In this document: piece after piece, positions 8,842 through 17,401 of the stretch
Layout of the letters: each line of letters begins with the position of its first letter
How positions within the stretch are numbered: position 1 is the stretch's first letter
Assembly: GCA_025451455.1 (NCBI GenBank)
Contig: JANWKI010000094.1
Span: 1 to 34,444, forward strand
Source: Ignavibacteria bacterium
Lineage (GTDB): Bacteria; Bacteroidota; Ignavibacteria; Tepidaquicellales; OLB5
Direction of reading: 5' to 3'
DNA length: 34,444 bases
Notes under the pieces: generated by a model
What the model was told of the DNA's origin: nothing
Databases searched by the model: none
The model's input: the letters and a program-made list of their open reading frames with translations, nothing else
Program-made: the position numbers and the translations under genes

Positions 8842-9342
8842 ATGAAATACAAATTAATGATGCTTATCTTACCGCTGTTTTTCTTATCAGCCGGAATAAC
8901 TTACTCGCTTGATCTTGATAAACTGTGCGACCAGATGTATAAGATTTATGATTCCGACGAAATTGCGGCCAAGAAGGAAGTCCTTGCTTACAAAAAGCTC
9001 AATGAGCTTATCGGGCAGTCACAAAGTATAAAGATCACCACATCTGACTCAATTACATACGACAGGAAAGAGGACGCCTCAAGGCTGAAATCAAAGGAAG
9101 TATTTACTTCAGATAACAAAGTTGGCTATTTTGGAGTTTTTGTAATTGCCAAACAAAAGGGTGATTACCTTCTAATGAATACTTCACCCGATAAGGAAAT
9201 GACTGTCACAGGCAAGATAGTTGATGTACTTGTCACGGGTTACATGAAGAATAACCTGAACGAAAAGGCATACACTTCACTAAAAGATTTTGATGATAAG
9301 GGCACAATTATTCAGCAGGTAATTTTAGTGGTTGAAATGTGA
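8842..9342 (+). CDS. Small secreted protein of unknown function
   Basis: I do not recognise this family. The ORF track begins at a TTG (8830); the ATG at 8842 gives a better signal peptide (MKYKLMMLILPLFFLSAGITYS) and 166 residues. The mature part is mixed alpha/beta, hydrophilic and without cysteines after the Cys near residue 30. It has a region rich in Ser, Thr and Lys ('SIKITTSDSITYDRKEDASR') and a later beta-rich half ending 'TIIQQVILVVEM'. No metal or catalytic motif stands out. It is probably periplasmic. It is monocistronic, and its TGA directly abuts the stop codon of the convergent DUF2461 gene. Confidence 0.75.
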   Translation: MKYKLMMLILPLFFLSAGITYSLDLDKLCDQMYKIYDSDEIAAKKEVLAYKKLNELIGQSQSIKITTSDSITYDRKEDASRLKSKEVFTSDNKVGYFGVFVIAKQKGDYLLMNTSPDKEMTVTGKIVDVLVTGYMKNNLNEKAYTSLKDFDDKGTIIQQVILVVEM

Positions 9343-10005
9343 TCAGATTCCGATAGCAGTGTTTAGAAAATCATTCAGTGGCTTTACGGTTCTGAATACT
9401 TTTGCGGTATAGTCGGTGTAATTTCTTGAAAGTACTTTATCTTCTTTTACAGTATGCCCTGCTATAAAGCTTTTTAGCTTCAGATATTCCAGACCCGGAT
9501 GCTCTTTATCGAACCCCTTAGGCGCTGTTTTGAGTGTATCTCCGCTCCATAACTTACCATATGTTTTCCTGAAATCTTTGTTATCAACTATTTTTTTGAA
9601 TGCTTTGAATTCCGAAGCTATTTTATTTCTCACTGCCAGAAGCGTATCAGGCATTGGCATATAGAGCCCGCTGCCAAGGAAGTATTCGGAAGGATCAATA
9701 TGCACGTAATACCCCGCAGTAGAAGCTTTCCTTCCGCCCGGATTAATCGATGCCCCAAGATTAGTTTTGTATGGTGACTTGTCTTTTGAGAACCGCACAT
9801 CTTTATAAATTCTGAAGAGACAGTCCTTGGGTTCAAGCCCCGATATTGATTCATCGTATTCGGATATCTTCTGTATCAGTTCAAATATGAAAACCTCAAA
9901 ATCATATTTTGCATCTTCATAAAGCTTTTTGTTCTTGCCAAACCAGTCACGGTTATTGTTCTTCTTCAGCTTTTTAAGAAAATCTATGGTTGATTTGTGC
10001 AGCAT
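9343..10005 (-). CDS. DUF2461 / TIGR02453 family protein
   Basis: A 220-residue cytoplasmic protein of a conserved family without a firm function. Diagnostic stretches are 'FLKKLKKNNNRDWFGKNKKLYEDAK' near the N terminus, 'RIYKDVRFSKDKSPYKTNLGA' (~66-86), 'GYYVHIDPSEYFLGSGLYMP' (~100-120) and the C-terminal 'LKSFIAGHTV'. Length is normal. The stop codon touches that of the convergent plus-strand gene with no terminator between them. The upstream crotonase gene ends 62 bp away, and a hairpin repeat lies in that gap, so the gene may or may not belong to the same transcript. Confidence 0.88.
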   Translation of the reverse strand: MLHKSTIDFLKKLKKNNNRDWFGKNKKLYEDAKYDFEVFIFELIQKISEYDESISGLEPKDCLFRIYKDVRFSKDKSPYKTNLGASINPGGRKASTAGYYVHIDPSEYFLGSGLYMPMPDTLLAVRNKIASEFKAFKKIVDNKDFRKTYGKLWSGDTLKTAPKGFDKEHPGLEYLKLKSFIAGHTVKEDKVLSRNYTDYTAKVFRTVKPLNDFLNTAIGI

Positions 10006-10035
10006 CTTATTCTATTTAGGATTATTTCTGATTTA

Positions 10036-10057
10036 TTGTTGGTGTTTTCACCAACAA
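10036..10057. repeat. GTTGGTG/CACCAAC hairpin, short copy
   Basis: A perfect 9-bp stem, TTGTTGGTG and CACCAACAA, has a TTTT loop. It lies in the 62-bp gap between two co-directional minus-strand genes. The core is shared with the elements at 18.8, 28.6 and 31.0 kb. No T-tract follows on the minus strand, so a terminator role is doubtful. Confidence 0.6.
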
Positions 10058-10067
10058 CACTTAATGC

Positions 10068-10835
10068 TTATTTATTCTTACTCAAAAATTTCTGAACACC
10101 AGCCTTGCAATCAGGGGTCATTCTTGTAATAGCATTCAGGTCACAGGCGTATTCAAGCGCTTTTTCAAAATCCATTCCCGATACAGCTGAGAACATTTCC
10201 TTTGTAAGCTTTAATGAGCTTAGTGAATTCTTCTTAAGTCCCTCACAAATTTCATTTACTTTCGCATCAATTTCGTTTGACTGTACTGCGTAATTGATAA
10301 GTCCAATTCTGTATGCTTCTTTGGAATCTATCATTCTGGCAGTCAGCAGAAGGTCTTTGGCATGGGTTTCAGAAACACGCTTTAGGAGGAATAACATTAC
10401 AATTGCGGGAATAAAGCCTATTTTTACCTCAGTATAGCCAAATTTCGCAGATTCATCGGCTACTATAATATCACATGCCGAAGCAATACCGCACCCGCCC
10501 GCCAGGCAATAACCCTTGACCTTTGCAATAACGGGCTTTGAACAATTGTAAATGCTCATCAGCATATTTTTGAATTTACGGGAATCTTCCTTGTTCTGCA
10601 GAATGTCATATTCGGAAATCTTCTGCAGGTAATCAAGATACAGACCTGAGCAGAAATTATCATTTGAACCGGTTATGATTACAGCCTGAACTTCATCATT
10701 CAGGGAAAAATCATTCATAACATGACCAAGATCAAATATCAGCTCTTCATCCAGCGAGTTCATTTTTTCCGGACGGTTCAGTACAATTTCTGCAATTCCG
10801 TTTTCAACTTTATATAATATATTTTTTAGTCCCAT
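10068..10835 (-). CDS. Enoyl-CoA hydratase/isomerase family protein (crotonase)
   Basis: A 255-residue crotonase-fold enzyme acting on an acyl-CoA. Visible are 'LNRPEKMNSLDEEL', the first oxyanion-hole segment 'NDNFCSGLYLDYLQ' (~59-71), the second 'VKGYCLAGGCGIASACDI' (~106-123), and 'KFGYTEVKIGFIPA' with the retained Glu at ~136. The other Glu used by classical hydratases is Gly here (GGCGIA, residue ~116). The reaction may therefore be isomerisation or a methylglutaconyl-CoA-type hydration rather than ordinary beta-oxidation. It lies 20 bp after the ROK kinase gene and probably shares its transcript; no other beta-oxidation gene is adjacent. Confidence 0.88.
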   Translation of the reverse strand: MGLKNILYKVENGIAEIVLNRPEKMNSLDEELIFDLGHVMNDFSLNDEVQAVIITGSNDNFCSGLYLDYLQKISEYDILQNKEDSRKFKNMLMSIYNCSKPVIAKVKGYCLAGGCGIASACDIIVADESAKFGYTEVKIGFIPAIVMLFLLKRVSETHAKDLLLTARMIDSKEAYRIGLINYAVQSNEIDAKVNEICEGLKKNSLSSLKLTKEMFSAVSGMDFEKALEYACDLNAITRMTPDCKAGVQKFLSKNK

Positions 10836-10855
10836 AATATTTATTAAAATGATTA

Positions 10856-11788
10856 TTAATCGAATATTAATGCTGCGGCTCCAAGTACGCCTGCATCATT
10901 GTTGATCCCTGACCTTAACACTCTGAAATCCTTATTAATTGTCTTCAGGCTTCTTTCCTTAATTACCTTAATGCACTCAGAAATAAAAAATTTGTATGCA
11001 TTGGAGATACCTCCGCCCAGAATTGCGGTCCTTGTATCCATTAAGTTAAAATAATTCGTGATCCCGATACCGAGATAGAAACCGTATTTCTTAAAAAGCT
11101 CTTTTGCGGTTTTATTATTTTTCGCTGCAAGTTTTTGTATGTCATCAATATCCATATTCCTGCCAATCTTTCCAATTTGTGTTTTTTCATTTTCCAGAAA
11201 ATAATTCCTTCCAAGATATGCTTCCACGGCACCTCGGTTGCCGCCAAGGCACTCGGGTCCATCAAAATTGATGGTCATCATTCCAAACTCACCTGCTCCG
11301 TTTTGTTCGCCCCTGTATAATTTCCCGTCTAAAACGATCGCTCCCCCGATTCCTGTTCCAAGGGTGAGAAAAATAAAATTCCTGTATTTCTTTCCGTGGC
11401 CGAACTTAAGCTCTGCAAGTCCTGCGCAATTTGCATCGTTATCAGCAACTGTCTCCATTTTAAATTTCTTCTCAAAATGATCTTTTAGTTTTACTACTTT
11501 CCAGTTCCTGAAATTCGGGGGATATTTGACTATTCCATCAGTGACAATCCCGGGAGCGCCGATGCCGATTCCAAGCAGCTCTTTGCCAAAACCTTTTTTC
11601 AGCTTTTGGATACTTTTTTCTATCTGTTCAATCACCTTTTTCGGGCTGATGTCAGACCCGGATTCAGTTTTAAACTGCTTTATAAGCTTGCCGCCGGAAT
11701 CAACAATTGCTGACTTTATAAATGTGCCGCCGAGATCGATCCCTATGGCATATGTTACCTTTTTCGGATGTGTTTCCAGTATTATCAT
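10856..11788 (-). CDS. ROK family sugar kinase (glucokinase-like)
   Basis: Phosphorylates a hexose such as glucose or N-acetylmannosamine using ATP. The 310-residue protein has the phosphate-binding 'GIDLGGTFIKSAIVD' (~16-30), 'GIGAPGIV' (~75-82), the catalytic Asp118 in 'ADNDANCAGLAE', and the second phosphate motif 'TLGTGIGGAIVLDGKLYRG' (~142-160). The ROK zinc site is not conserved: the usual His of 'GE.GH' is Met170, and C-x-C-G-x-x-G-C is 'CLGGNRGA', so only Cys180 of four ligands remains. The enzyme may fold without zinc or have a changed substrate. It is 46 bp after rarA and 20 bp before the crotonase, probably in one operon. Confidence 0.88.
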   Translation of the reverse strand: MIILETHPKKVTYAIGIDLGGTFIKSAIVDSGGKLIKQFKTESGSDISPKKVIEQIEKSIQKLKKGFGKELLGIGIGAPGIVTDGIVKYPPNFRNWKVVKLKDHFEKKFKMETVADNDANCAGLAELKFGHGKKYRNFIFLTLGTGIGGAIVLDGKLYRGEQNGAGEFGMMTINFDGPECLGGNRGAVEAYLGRNYFLENEKTQIGKIGRNMDIDDIQKLAAKNNKTAKELFKKYGFYLGIGITNYFNLMDTRTAILGGGISNAYKFFISECIKVIKERSLKTINKDFRVLRSGINNDAGVLGAAALIFD

Positions 11789-11834
11789 TTATTCATTACG
11801 CCCCGATGCGCAGTTAGACTTACTGTAAAGTAAT

Positions 11835-13169
11835 TTATCTTTTCTTGTTTTTCCACCAGTTATTCAGGCGTTCCTTAATTTTTGATTCTGCCCCGATATC
11901 TGCGGGCTGATAGTAAATTCTGTCTTTTAATTCTTCCGGTAAATACTGCTGCTGGGTAAAATGCCCGTCAAAATCATGGGAATATTTGTAGTCTTTGCCG
12001 TAATCCATTTGTTTCATCAGCTTTGTCGGCGCATTCCTGAGATGAAGCGGAACAGCCAGCTCTCCTGTTATTTCAACATCAGCTTTTGCCTTTGAAATTG
12101 CAAGGTATGAGGCATTGCTTTTTGGACAGCTTGCCAGGTACGTTGCTGCCTGGGCAAGTATAAGCTGAGCCTCAGGCATTCCAATATAATCAATGGCCGT
12201 AAACGCTGATACAGCAAGTGTCAATGCATACGGATCGGCGTTGCCAATATCTTCAGATGCAAGGACTATCATCCTTCTTGCTATGAATTTCGGTTCTTCT
12301 CCGCCTTTAAGCATTCTGGCAAGCCAGTAAACTGCTGCATCCGGGTCACTACCCCTTATACATTTGATAAATGCTGAAATAATATTGTAGTGTTCTTCCG
12401 CATCTTTATCATACCTGATGTAATTTTTCTGATATGTTTCCTTTAAGACTTCATTGGTAATTTGTATGATTCCGTCTGCATCAGGCTTAGTGGTTTTGAA
12501 AGCAAGATCCAGGCCGTTAAGCAAACGCCGGGCATCACCGCCTGAAAACTGAAGAAGCAGTTTCTTATCATGGATATCTATCTTTTGTTTCTTAAGTTCT
12601 TCATCATTTTTCATTGCACTGTCTGCCAGCAAAAGCAGGTCATCTTCAGAAAGATCTTCCAATACATACACCCTGCATCTTGATAAGAGCGGGGATATAA
12701 CTTCAAATGACGGATTTTCAGTCGTTGCGCCGATTAGTGTTATTATCCCGCTTTCAACTGAATGAAGCAGTGAATCCTGCTGTGCCTTGTTGAAGCGGTG
12801 AATCTCATCTATGAACAGAATTGTGCGCTTGGCAAGATGCCTTTGGTTATACTCTGCTTTTTCTATTGCCGCACGTACATCTTTCACTCCCGATGATACT
12901 GCAGATATCTGTATAAAATCAGCTTTAACGCTTCCGGCTATTATCAAAGCCAGTGTTGTTTTACCTACTCCTGGCGGTCCCCAGAAGATCATTGAGAAAA
13001 TATCATTATTCTCGATCATCAGCCTGATGGGTTTGCCGGGTCCGATCAGATGTTTCTGCCCTGCAAAATCATCAAGCGTTTTGGGGCGCATGCGCTCAGC
13101 AAGCGGAAAGAACTTTGCCTGCGATCTCGGACTTCCTTTAATCGTATTTTCGTTACCGAATAGATCCAC
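11835..13169 (-). CDS. rarA: Replication-associated recombination protein A (RarA/MgsA) AAA ATPase
   Basis: An AAA+ ATPase of the clamp-loader group that acts at stalled replication forks. The 444-residue length is normal. 'LAERMRPKTLDDFAGQKHLIG' is the family's N-terminal signature. Walker A is 'GPPGVGKT' (64-71), Walker B 'LFIDEIHRFNKAQQD', sensor 1 'GATTENPSFEV', and the Arg-finger region 'PLLSRCRVY'. The C-terminal MgsA part is also clear ('CIRGSDPDAAVYWLARML' and 'EDIGNADPYAL'). The start codon at 13169 is GTG. It follows a strong terminator, so it begins a new unit with the ROK kinase and crotonase genes. Confidence 0.96.
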   Translation of the reverse strand: MDLFGNENTIKGSPRSQAKFFPLAERMRPKTLDDFAGQKHLIGPGKPIRLMIENNDIFSMIFWGPPGVGKTTLALIIAGSVKADFIQISAVSSGVKDVRAAIEKAEYNQRHLAKRTILFIDEIHRFNKAQQDSLLHSVESGIITLIGATTENPSFEVISPLLSRCRVYVLEDLSEDDLLLLADSAMKNDEELKKQKIDIHDKKLLLQFSGGDARRLLNGLDLAFKTTKPDADGIIQITNEVLKETYQKNYIRYDKDAEEHYNIISAFIKCIRGSDPDAAVYWLARMLKGGEEPKFIARRMIVLASEDIGNADPYALTLAVSAFTAIDYIGMPEAQLILAQAATYLASCPKSNASYLAISKAKADVEITGELAVPLHLRNAPTKLMKQMDYGKDYKYSHDFDGHFTQQQYLPEELKDRIYYQPADIGAESKIKERLNNWWKNKKR

Positions 13170-13213
13170 TATTTTATCTATTGAAAAACAATTTTAGCTA
13201 TAATAGTATAAAC

Positions 13214-13240
13214 AAAAAAGGCAGGTTTAAAAACCTGCCT
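13214..13240 (-). terminator. Intrinsic terminator of the metF-ddl-ftsB-M42 unit
   Basis: On the minus strand a perfect 10-bp stem (AGGCAGGTTT with AAACCTGCCT, loop of two bases) is followed by TTTTTT. It lies 18 bp beyond the M42 peptidase stop codon. It is the clearest terminator in the window and separates that unit from rarA. Confidence 0.88.
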
Positions 13241-13258
13241 GTAGTAGTAATCATTAAA

Positions 13259-14269
13259 CTAAAAGCAATCAATGTATAACTTTGTTAATTTATACGTTTC
13301 CTCAAGTGCTTTTTCATGTGTGCGCTCAACACCATGCGAGGCAGATACACCGGGACCGATCAGCCCGACACGCACATCATAGCCGGCAGCGAGTGCCGCA
13401 GAGCCATCGGAACCGTAAAAGGGATAAATATCGGTCACATAATTCAGTTTATTCTTGATTGCCAGTTCGCGAAGCTTTCCCGTGACAGTAAAATCATACG
13501 GCCCGGAAGAATCCTTTACGCAAATTGAAACTGCATCTTCTTTTCCAGCGCATCCTTCACCAATAACAGCCATATCCAGTACCAGCAGTTCTTTTGCTGA
13601 GTCAGGAATACCGACGCATGCGCCGTGCCCAACTTCCTCGTAATTTGAGAAATAGAACCCGGTTTTTTTCTTCATTCCTGCCGCCGAAAATTCCTTTATT
13701 AATTCTATCATTATTGCAGCGCATGCCTTATCATCAAGAAAACGGCTTTTTATGAAGCGGCTTTTAGTGTATTCAAATCTTGTATCATAGAAAATAAAAT
13801 CACCTACGTTTATTGCCAGCTTATTAACATCTGCTGCATTTTTAACCAGCTCATCAAGCCTGATAGACATATTCTCGGTGCTTCTTTTTGTTTCGTTAAT
13901 GCTTTTGTTTACATGGCTTGCCGGATTATTCAGTAAAAAAGTTCCCCTGAAAAGTTCACCTTTGTAATTCCGGATAGTTACATACTCACCTTCAAAAGAA
14001 TTTAGCTCCAGTCCCCCGATCTTTGTAATAGCAATTGTTCCGTCTTCATTTACTTGCTTAACCATTGCGCCAAGTGTATCTATATGACCGGAAATTACAA
14101 GCTCGGGATTTTCATCAAAAGATACTAATAGTGAGCCCTTGTTTGTCTTTTTAATGAAAAGTTTGGAATCCTTGAACAGGTTTTCAACATAATTGATCAC
14201 TTCAATTGTGTAACCTGTCGGTGAGTTGATCTTAAGTATCTCTTCTAAAGTTGTTACAATATTTTTCAT
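13259..14269 (-). CDS. M42 family metallopeptidase (glutamyl/deblocking aminopeptidase type)
   Basis: A co-catalytic two-metal aminopeptidase that normally assembles into a large dodecamer in the cytoplasm and trims peptides. All ligand motifs are present: 'ISGHIDTLGAMV' (~59-70), 'FLDDKACAA' (~175), 'NYEEVGHGA' with the catalytic Glu pair (~210), 'VLDMAVIG' (~232) and the final His in 'ASHGVERTHEKA' (~310). Length 336 is typical. The 'HIDTLGAMVK' wording resembles the M42 peptidase of NAGGN osmoprotectant clusters, but none of the other NAGGN genes is nearby. It is the last gene of the unit, 88 bp after the ftsB-like gene and just before a strong terminator. Confidence 0.92.
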   Translation of the reverse strand: MKNIVTTLEEILKINSPTGYTIEVINYVENLFKDSKLFIKKTNKGSLLVSFDENPELVISGHIDTLGAMVKQVNEDGTIAITKIGGLELNSFEGEYVTIRNYKGELFRGTFLLNNPASHVNKSINETKRSTENMSIRLDELVKNAADVNKLAINVGDFIFYDTRFEYTKSRFIKSRFLDDKACAAIMIELIKEFSAAGMKKKTGFYFSNYEEVGHGACVGIPDSAKELLVLDMAVIGEGCAGKEDAVSICVKDSSGPYDFTVTGKLRELAIKNKLNYVTDIYPFYGSDGSAALAAGYDVRVGLIGPGVSASHGVERTHEKALEETYKLTKLYIDCF

Positions 14270-14323
14270 AATTGATTTGTAAGAATCTTAATGATAAATT
14301 CTTCAATAATAAATCTTAGTTCA

Positions 14324-14359
14324 TTGAATCTTTAATCTTTAATTTTGAATCTTTAATCT
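14324..14359. repeat. 15-bp direct repeat at the end of the ftsB-like gene
   Basis: TTGAATCTTTAATCT occurs twice (14324-14338 and 14345-14359) at a 21-bp interval. The second copy overlaps the stop codon of the ftsB-like gene. It is probably a small slippage duplication in A+T-rich spacer DNA. Confidence 0.6.
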
Positions 14360-14684
14360 ACTTTGTGCTGTCAGTAACAACCTTATATATTTCTTCGCCG
14401 TCTTTAACCATTCCGTACTTTTCGCGGGCAACTTTTTCTATTTTCTTGTCAGATGTCCTCAGGTCCTCTACTTCCTTCTGAAGCATAAGAGTTTTTTCCT
14501 GTTCAGCTTTCAGCTTGTTCTTTAATTCGCTGTTTTCCATTTCAAGCTCAACCCTCTGTAAAATTCCCTTTCTGCCAAATACTGCATATGATAATACCAA
14601 CAGCAGAACCAGAACGTAAAGAAAGAACCTCTTACGCCGGTAAATATATCTTACAACATTTTTTACAAAGCTGTCGTCTTTCAT
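14358..14684 (-). CDS. Septum formation initiator (FtsB/DivIC) family protein
   Basis: A bitopic inner-membrane protein of the division complex that bridges FtsL and FtsQ. The 108-residue chain has a short basic cytoplasmic start (YIYRRKRF), one membrane segment (~19-36, FFLYVLVLLLVLSYAVFG) and a periplasmic coiled coil (~43-80, Leu/Glu/Lys heptads). The conserved FtsB/DivIC end, 'KIEKVAREKYGMVKDGEEIYKV', is clear. Size and layout fit the family well. It follows ddl by 40 bp, so a peptidoglycan precursor enzyme and a division protein share a transcript. FtsB and DivIC cannot be told apart by sequence alone. Confidence 0.9.
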   Translation of the reverse strand: MKDDSFVKNVVRYIYRRKRFFLYVLVLLLVLSYAVFGRKGILQRVELEMENSELKNKLKAEQEKTLMLQKEVEDLRTSDKKIEKVAREKYGMVKDGEEIYKVVTDSTK

Positions 14685-14724
14685 TTACTCTTTTTATACT
14701 ATTACAGACAAAAATAACATAATA

Positions 14725-15753
14725 TTAAATCAAACTGTACTCAATAATCCTGTTGAGCAGCTCAGGAAAAGACATTCCAATGGCACCGGCAGATTTTGGC
14801 ACAAGGCTAAGCTCTGTCATACCCGGAAGAGAATTGACTTCCAGGCAGAAATACTCTCCCTTTGAATTAAGCCTGAAATCAACCCTTGAATATACCTTGC
14901 AGCCAAGTGCATTATGGGCGGCGAGAGATTTTTCCTGAAGTTCTAAAGCCAGTTTTTCCGGCAGATCCGCCGGGCAGAAATACTCTGTCATTCCTTTGGT
15001 ATATTTATGCTCATAATCATAAAAACCATCTTTGGGTTTTATTTCTACAACCGGTAATGCCTCATTGCCTAAAATAGCAACTGTCAATTCTCTGCCCTCA
15101 ATAAACTGTTCAACCATAATTCTATCGGAATAATTGAACGCCATATCCAGCGCAGCTCCAAGCTGGGCATCTTCAACATCAGGCTGAACTATTGAAAGAC
15201 CGACAGTACTGCCTTCATCATTTGGTTTTATTACTGCAGGATAACCCATTTCCAGCTTGATGTTCTCGTCGATCTTAAGCACATCTTTCAGTCCCTTCCT
15301 CAGCATAAACCATCTGGCAGTCGGGATATTGCAGTTGTTGAATATGATCTTGGAAATATCTTTATCCATGGCTATTGCGCTTGATGTTACCCCCGAACCT
15401 GTATACTTAACGCCGCGCATTTCAAGCAGAGATTGCAGGCGTCCGTCTTCGCCAAACTTGCCGTGTAAACCAAGGAAAACAATATCGGTATTATCAAAAA
15501 GATCAGACTGGATACACTCAAGTACTTTCCTGCTGTTATACCTGTTCAGCTCTTCGGCAGTCGGGAATTCTTCGCCAACGGTTAAATGCCCTTCAAAAAT
15601 TGCAGCTTCTTCCGGCTGGTTTGCCCCGTATATCGGGTCAATGACCCTGACATTATGTCCGGATTCCCTCAATCCTTTAGCAATTGCTCTTCCGGATGCC
15701 AGAGCAACATTTCTTTCAGCCGAATTTCCCCCTGTTAATACTATAATATTCAT
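14725..15753 (-). CDS. ddl: D-alanine--D-alanine ligase
   Basis: Joins two D-alanines with ATP to make the dipeptide end of the peptidoglycan precursor. The 342-residue ATP-grasp enzyme has 'LTGGNSAERNVALASG' at the N terminus and 'FLGLHGKFGEDGRLQ' (~93-107). 'YTGSGVTSSAIAMDK' follows, then 'VIKPNDEGSTVGLSIV' (ATP-binding loop) and 'EVNSLPGMTELSLVPK' (metal and substrate site). The usual 'HG..GEDG' is present with Lys and Phe between. The residue that separates D-Ala from D-Lac ligases lies in the omega loop; 'YDYEHKYTKGMTEYFCPADLP' there is the ordinary D-Ala type. It is 30 bp after the aldolase gene and 40 bp before the ftsB-like gene. Confidence 0.96.
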   Translation of the reverse strand: MNIIVLTGGNSAERNVALASGRAIAKGLRESGHNVRVIDPIYGANQPEEAAIFEGHLTVGEEFPTAEELNRYNSRKVLECIQSDLFDNTDIVFLGLHGKFGEDGRLQSLLEMRGVKYTGSGVTSSAIAMDKDISKIIFNNCNIPTARWFMLRKGLKDVLKIDENIKLEMGYPAVIKPNDEGSTVGLSIVQPDVEDAQLGAALDMAFNYSDRIMVEQFIEGRELTVAILGNEALPVVEIKPKDGFYDYEHKYTKGMTEYFCPADLPEKLALELQEKSLAAHNALGCKVYSRVDFRLNSKGEYFCLEVNSLPGMTELSLVPKSAGAIGMSFPELLNRIIEYSLI

Positions 15754-15783
15754 TTAGATTTTTGTTATACTGTTTTAGCGGAA

Positions 15784-16431
15784 TTAATAATTTAGTTTGC
15801 CTTGTTTCAACAGGTCAAGTTTTCGGATCTGCTCAACAGTCAGTTCAACTTCACCGCCAAGCAGCCTGGCATAAAAACTTATTTCTGCAAACTGTTCAAC
15901 TTTCTCAGTTAAATAATAAGCCTCTTTGAGCGATGAACCGAATGTTACAAGTCCGTGATTTGCCAGCAGTATCGCTTTGTGATCATCCACTAATCCCGCA
16001 ATCGATTCCGGGACCTCTTCTGTTGAAGGTACTGCAAATGGCGCAAGCGGAATTTTCCCCATTCCTAAATAAACTTCAGGCAGCACGATCTTATCAAGCG
16101 GTAATCCGGCTGCAGAGAATGCTGCTGCAAATTTGGGATGTGTATGAATAACGGCATTAATATCTTTTCTTTTGAGGTAAATATAAAGGTGAAGTTTAAT
16201 TTCGCTTGAGAGATTTTTAGGAGTGCGTGTTTTATTTGATGAGCCTGCAGAACTATCAAGGCTGCATTTGACAAGGTCCGCAGCTTTTATACTGCCTTTG
16301 CATGTATTTGCAGAGGTAGAAATTACGAAGTTTTTATTTGTCCTGATACTTAAGTTACCGTCAGTTGCGGCAACAAATTTATTTTTGTAACAAAGCTTTG
16401 AATAATATATTAGCCCTGCCTTCTCGTCCAA
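15784..16431 (-). CDS. Class II aldolase/adducin family protein
   Basis: A zinc-dependent aldolase or dehydratase of the fuculose-phosphate aldolase fold. The 215-residue protein has the early 'AATDGNLSIR' phosphate-loop type motif (~21-30) and the zinc ligands 'IHTHPKFAAAF' (~97-107) and 'LLANHGLVTFG' (~155-165). 'VLPEVYLGMGKIPLAPFAVPST' lies between them. Candidates are L-fuculose-1-phosphate aldolase, L-ribulose-5-phosphate 4-epimerase and methylthioribulose-1-phosphate dehydratase; no fucose, arabinose or methionine-salvage genes are next to it to decide. It starts 3 bp after metF and ends 30 bp before ddl. Confidence 0.88.
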   Translation of the reverse strand: MDEKAGLIYYSKLCYKNKFVAATDGNLSIRTNKNFVISTSANTCKGSIKAADLVKCSLDSSAGSSNKTRTPKNLSSEIKLHLYIYLKRKDINAVIHTHPKFAAAFSAAGLPLDKIVLPEVYLGMGKIPLAPFAVPSTEEVPESIAGLVDDHKAILLANHGLVTFGSSLKEAYYLTEKVEQFAEISFYARLLGGEVELTVEQIRKLDLLKQGKLNY

Positions 16432-16434
16432 TTT

Positions 16435-17388
16435 CTACATATTTAGATAGTTGAACATCTTAATTATCGGTTTGGCGCTCTGCATAATATAGAAGTGCAG
16501 GCTTGGCGCTCCGTTATTGAGAAGTTCCTCAGCCTGTTTTGCCGCCCAGCGTGCGCCAATATCTGTTACATGCTCATCTTTGGCTTCAAGCACTTCTCCT
16601 GCAAGCTCTTCGGGAATACTTATATAAAAATTCTTCGGAATATTAGAAAGATGCGATTTTGCTGTAAGGACTTTGAGCCCGGGAATTATAGGCGCTGTAA
16701 TGCCTGCATCGCGGCACTTGTTTACAAAATCAAAATAAGCTTTATTGTCATAGAACATCTGGGTAACAACATAATCGCCGCCGGAATCAATTTTCTTCTT
16801 GACGTGCTCTATTTCAACTTTCATATTAGGCGCTTCAAAATGTTTTTCGGGGTAGCCGCTAATACCAATGCAAAAATCTGTCGGTTTGGCATCAAGAAGA
16901 TCTTCTTCAAGATATTTTCCTTTGTTCATGTTCCTTACCTGCTCAACAAGCTGGTATGCAAATGCATTCTGCGATTTGTATTCAGGTATCGGCTTATGAT
17001 AACCAAGGTCATCGCCCCTGATGGCAAGAACATTTTCTATTCCAAGATAGTGAAGTTCGATAAGTGCATCCTCAGTTTCCTCGCGGGTAAAGCCAAAGCA
17101 GAGTATATGCGGAACAGCATCTATATTGAAGTGATTTTTAATGGCAACACTTATCCCGATAGTGCCGGGCCTTTTCCTTATGACTTTCTTCTGTATACCG
17201 GCGGGTGTATCTCTGTATTCAACCTCTGCTGCGCGCGAAGTTACATCAATAAACGGCGGATTATACGGCAGTATATCCTGGATCACCTTAAACAGCTGGT
17301 TAATATCACCCCCGCGCTTTGGAGGTATGACCTCAAAGCTTATCAGCGGTTTTCCCTTTGCTCTCTCTAAATGTTCAATTACTTTCAA
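16435..17388 (-). CDS. metF: 5,10-methylenetetrahydrofolate reductase
   Basis: An FAD enzyme that reduces methylene-THF to methyl-THF for methionine synthesis. The 317-residue TIM-barrel protein shows 'PLISFEVIPPKRGGD' (with the conserved catalytic-type Glu, ~14-28), 'PFIDVTSRAAEVEYRD', 'HYLGIENVLAIRGDDLGY' (~145-162), 'DFCIGISGYPEKHFEAPN' and 'GGDYVVTQMFYDNKAYFDF'. Length is in the usual 290-320 range. No SAM or cobalamin riboswitch is visible; the upstream gene ends only 13 bp away, so expression comes from the TolB-like gene's promoter. The next gene begins 3 bp downstream. Confidence 0.95.
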   Translation of the reverse strand: MKVIEHLERAKGKPLISFEVIPPKRGGDINQLFKVIQDILPYNPPFIDVTSRAAEVEYRDTPAGIQKKVIRKRPGTIGISVAIKNHFNIDAVPHILCFGFTREETEDALIELHYLGIENVLAIRGDDLGYHKPIPEYKSQNAFAYQLVEQVRNMNKGKYLEEDLLDAKPTDFCIGISGYPEKHFEAPNMKVEIEHVKKKIDSGGDYVVTQMFYDNKAYFDFVNKCRDAGITAPIIPGLKVLTAKSHLSNIPKNFYISIPEELAGEVLEAKDEHVTDIGARWAAKQAEELLNNGAPSLHFYIMQSAKPIIKMFNYLNM

Positions 17389-17401
17389 TAGGATTCAAGA
17401 T

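Noticed and set aside
15257-15757. 166-residue plus-strand ORF
   Set aside because: Antisense to ddl; low-complexity Ser/Leu/Pro translation with no motif.
16495-17370. 291-residue plus-strand ORF
   Set aside because: It lies wholly antisense to metF, which has clear family motifs; the translation is rich in Cys, Phe and Tyr with no domain.
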